A stretch of DNA of 64,000 bases. Origin: an uncultured Succinivibrio sp. (GTDB taxonomy: Bacteria; Pseudomonadota; Gammaproteobacteria; Enterobacterales; Succinivibrionaceae). The position numbers and the translations under genes are program-made. The notes beneath the pieces were generated by a model, which worked only from the letters and a program-made list of their open reading frames with translations, was not told where the DNA came from and did no database searches. Positions 62,556-64,000 of the stretch are shown piece after piece (within the stretch, counting starts at the first letter, position 1; the number at the start of each line of letters is the position of its first letter). The stretch is taken from assembly GCA_934218695.1 (NCBI GenBank), contig CAKQDA010000007.1, positions 1 through 64,000 on the forward strand, read 5' to 3'.

Positions 62556-62571
62556 AGGCATCATTTTTGAT
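62556..62571 (+). promoter_or_regulatory. Weak sigma-54-like promoter upstream of methyltransferase-like copy 2
   Basis: AGGCATC-ATTT-TTGAT keeps the GG and G at exact spacing but has A for C in the -12 pair. Transcription would begin near 62582, 60 bases before the ATG. Confidence 0.3.
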
Positions 62572-62641
62572 GTTCAGTACGCACATAAATGTGTGTATGG
62601 GGCTTTTTACTCAGCATCAGTTAATAGGAATATAACATCAA

Positions 62642-64000
62642 ATGTCTGACAACTTCATCTCTAAGAGCGAATGTGAAGCGATGTTTAAAGAAATTTTTCA
62701 ATCCTGTGGGATTAGAAATTATGGTGTTTATTCTGTTTTGGAAGATGGCTCAGACGCGCCTGGTGTGCTGGATGGGGTATCTACTGAAAGGGATGTTATT
62801 GTTTACACCAGTGATGTAAACAAAAAGGATAAAATTCAAAGTTTTATCGGAGATCTGGGGGATATTATAGAGGCAGACCAGTACCTAATTATTTTTGTTG
62901 ACGGCTCTAAACCTGTTCAAAAGATTTGCTTAAAAGCAAGAAAACAAAAGCTTTCTGTTGAACAGCAACCACTGCTTTTAGAAAGAGAACTTGATCCGTG
63001 GTTAAGAACTTTTATTTACGATGAAATGAGGGCTAAATACAGTCCAGATCATTTAAAAGTAGAAAATAATGCTGAAAATAGTGATGAAGATAATCTTTGG
63101 TATCTTGGTACTTATTTTCCAAGGACCTTTGTTGAGATATCTTCAATTCTTACCAATCTGCTTTCAAATCAAAAGATTTTTGAGGAATTCGAAAAAAAGT
63201 CAGTTATTAGAGTTCTTTCAGCTGGATGCGGAACTGGAGGAGATGTGGTTGCAGTGCTGAAGGTTTTTCATGAACTGTATAAAAATACAAAAAAGGTTGA
63301 AATTCAGGCTGTTGATGCTAATTCAGGTGCACTATCTCTGATGAAAAAGGTTGTTGGCAGAGCATCAGGTGAATACGGAATAAATCCTGTCATTGGTACT
63401 TTCAATAGCGATATTGATAATTACTTTGATTCAATGTCTCATGTAACAGCACCAGAAACAAAATTCGATTTGATCATTACTTCAAAAATGCTAAATGAAA
63501 AGGTATCTGTTGCAGTAGGGCAAGAACAAAACGTATATTATAATTTTGCCAAGAATGCATATGAATATTTGGACGAAACAGGCCTTTTAGTCATATCTGA
63601 TGTAACCAATAAACCGAATTATCCTTCGGTATATGGTCTTAGTGGAAGATACTATCCTGAAATCATGAATGAAGGTATTAACAAAGCAGTTTTGGAGTCA
63701 GACAATCTTTATTCTCTGATACCTGTATCGTGTGCCAGTGTCGGTGGAATATGCCCATCTATCGGTTGTTTTTCCCAAAAAGAATTTTTAATCAAAAATC
63801 TTCCTGGAGAATCGGGGCAAATAAACGCAAGCTCTAAAATCAGCTACAGAGTACTCTGCAAGAGTCAGATTTATAAAAAGTTTAATATTCATATAAGTTG
63901 CAGGGTAAAAATCTCTTCCAAAAACTATTGCAACTATCTTGTTAATGCTGTTACAGATCATGTATCAGAAATTGATGGCTTTGATATAAGTAATTTAGAG
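62642..64000 (+). CDS. Class I methyltransferase-like protein (Rsm22-like), copy 2, cut by window edge
   Basis: The frame is open for 453 codons from the ATG at 62642 to the last base, so the 3' end lies outside. An N-terminal part of about 150 residues has no known match. Then come LWYLGTYFPRTFVEISSIL, motif I VIRVLSAGCGTGGDVVAVL, the acidic loop IQAVDANSGAL, FDLIITSKMLNEK, and YLDETGLLVISDVT, as in class I methyltransferases. A Cys group SCASVGGICPSIGCF follows, comparable with Rsm22-type iron-sulfur sites. It is a relative of 59574-60752. AGGA lies 11 bases before the ATG. Confidence 0.65.
   Translation, partial: MSDNFISKSECEAMFKEIFQSCGIRNYGVYSVLEDGSDAPGVLDGVSTERDVIVYTSDVNKKDKIQSFIGDLGDIIEADQYLIIFVDGSKPVQKICLKARKQKLSVEQQPLLLERELDPWLRTFIYDEMRAKYSPDHLKVENNAENSDEDNLWYLGTYFPRTFVEISSILTNLLSNQKIFEEFEKKSVIRVLSAGCGTGGDVVAVLKVFHELYKNTKKVEIQAVDANSGALSLMKKVVGRASGEYGINPVIGTFNSDIDNYFDSMSHVTAPETKFDLIITSKMLNEKVSVAVGQEQNVYYNFAKNAYEYLDETGLLVISDVTNKPNYPSVYGLSGRYYPEIMNEGINKAVLESDNLYSLIPVSCASVGGICPSIGCFSQKEFLIKNLPGESGQINASSKISYRVLCKSQIYKKFNIHISCRVKISSKNYCNYLVNAVTDHVSEIDGFDISNLE

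Noticed and set aside
39437-64000. Transposase or integrase genes that would define the CRISPR island as mobile
   Set aside because: None was recognised; the tRNA-Leu border is only suggestive and no duplicate of the tRNA end was seen.

Overview
The window reads as chromosome of a low-GC gammaproteobacterium, most likely a gut or rumen anaerobe of the Succinivibrionaceae type. This is inferred from EttA, a gammaproteobacterial smpB and one-piece tmRNA (tag ANDETYALAA), rpsO-pnp, Slt70, and a ChvE-GguA-GguB sugar importer next to a xylulokinase. No mobile element is recognisable.

Layout. 1-11 kb holds a nuclease-type AAA-ATPase fragment, EttA, flagellin, a chemoreceptor, SmpB, a SulP transporter, tmRNA, an aldo-keto reductase, a YiiX-like hydrolase and two lipoproteins. 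12-12.8 kb is non-coding, with three tandem ~138-150 bp repeats between two ~60 bp direct repeats. 13-19.6 kb holds a DUF285/SHOCT protein, TetR, GNAT, a CMD-like protein, an MFS transporter and a Sel1-repeat lipoprotein. 20-27.5 kb is a pentose utilisation locus: ChvE, GguA, GguB, a xylulokinase fused to a DUF4867-like cupin, and a LacI regulator. 29.8-39.4 kb holds rpsO-pnp, three tandem Na+/amino acid symporters, slt and a tRNA-Leu.

From 39.5 kb to the right edge lies a type III-D-like CRISPR island. It has cas1-cas2, an array of 25 repeats, a DHH phosphoesterase, cas6, an RtcR-like CARF-AAA+ sigma-54 activator, and an effector operon: a double-CARF nuclease of Can1 type, Cas10 with GGDD but no HD domain, Cas7, Csx10, a two-Cas7 fusion, a Csx19-like protein and a large RAMP. 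Beyond it are a DUF1848 protein, two related methyltransferase-like genes (one cut by the window edge) and three small membrane-protein genes.

The main proposal is a CRISPR signalling-to-transcription circuit. Three sequences with exact sigma-54 -24/-12 spacing lie upstream of cas1-cas2, of the first methyltransferase-like gene and of the small membrane-protein genes. A weaker fourth precedes the second methyltransferase-like gene. Since the island encodes a CARF-domain sigma-54 activator and a GGDD-bearing Cas10, I infer that cyclic oligoadenylate made on target recognition could switch on spacer acquisition and accessory effectors, while the DHH protein may remove a nucleotide signal. The interference operon itself shows no such promoter. 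In addition, at least seven of 24 spacers carry a Shine-Dalgarno plus ATG on one strand only, and a repeat-like element overlaps the cas6 start codon. All of these are readings of sequence and need experiment.
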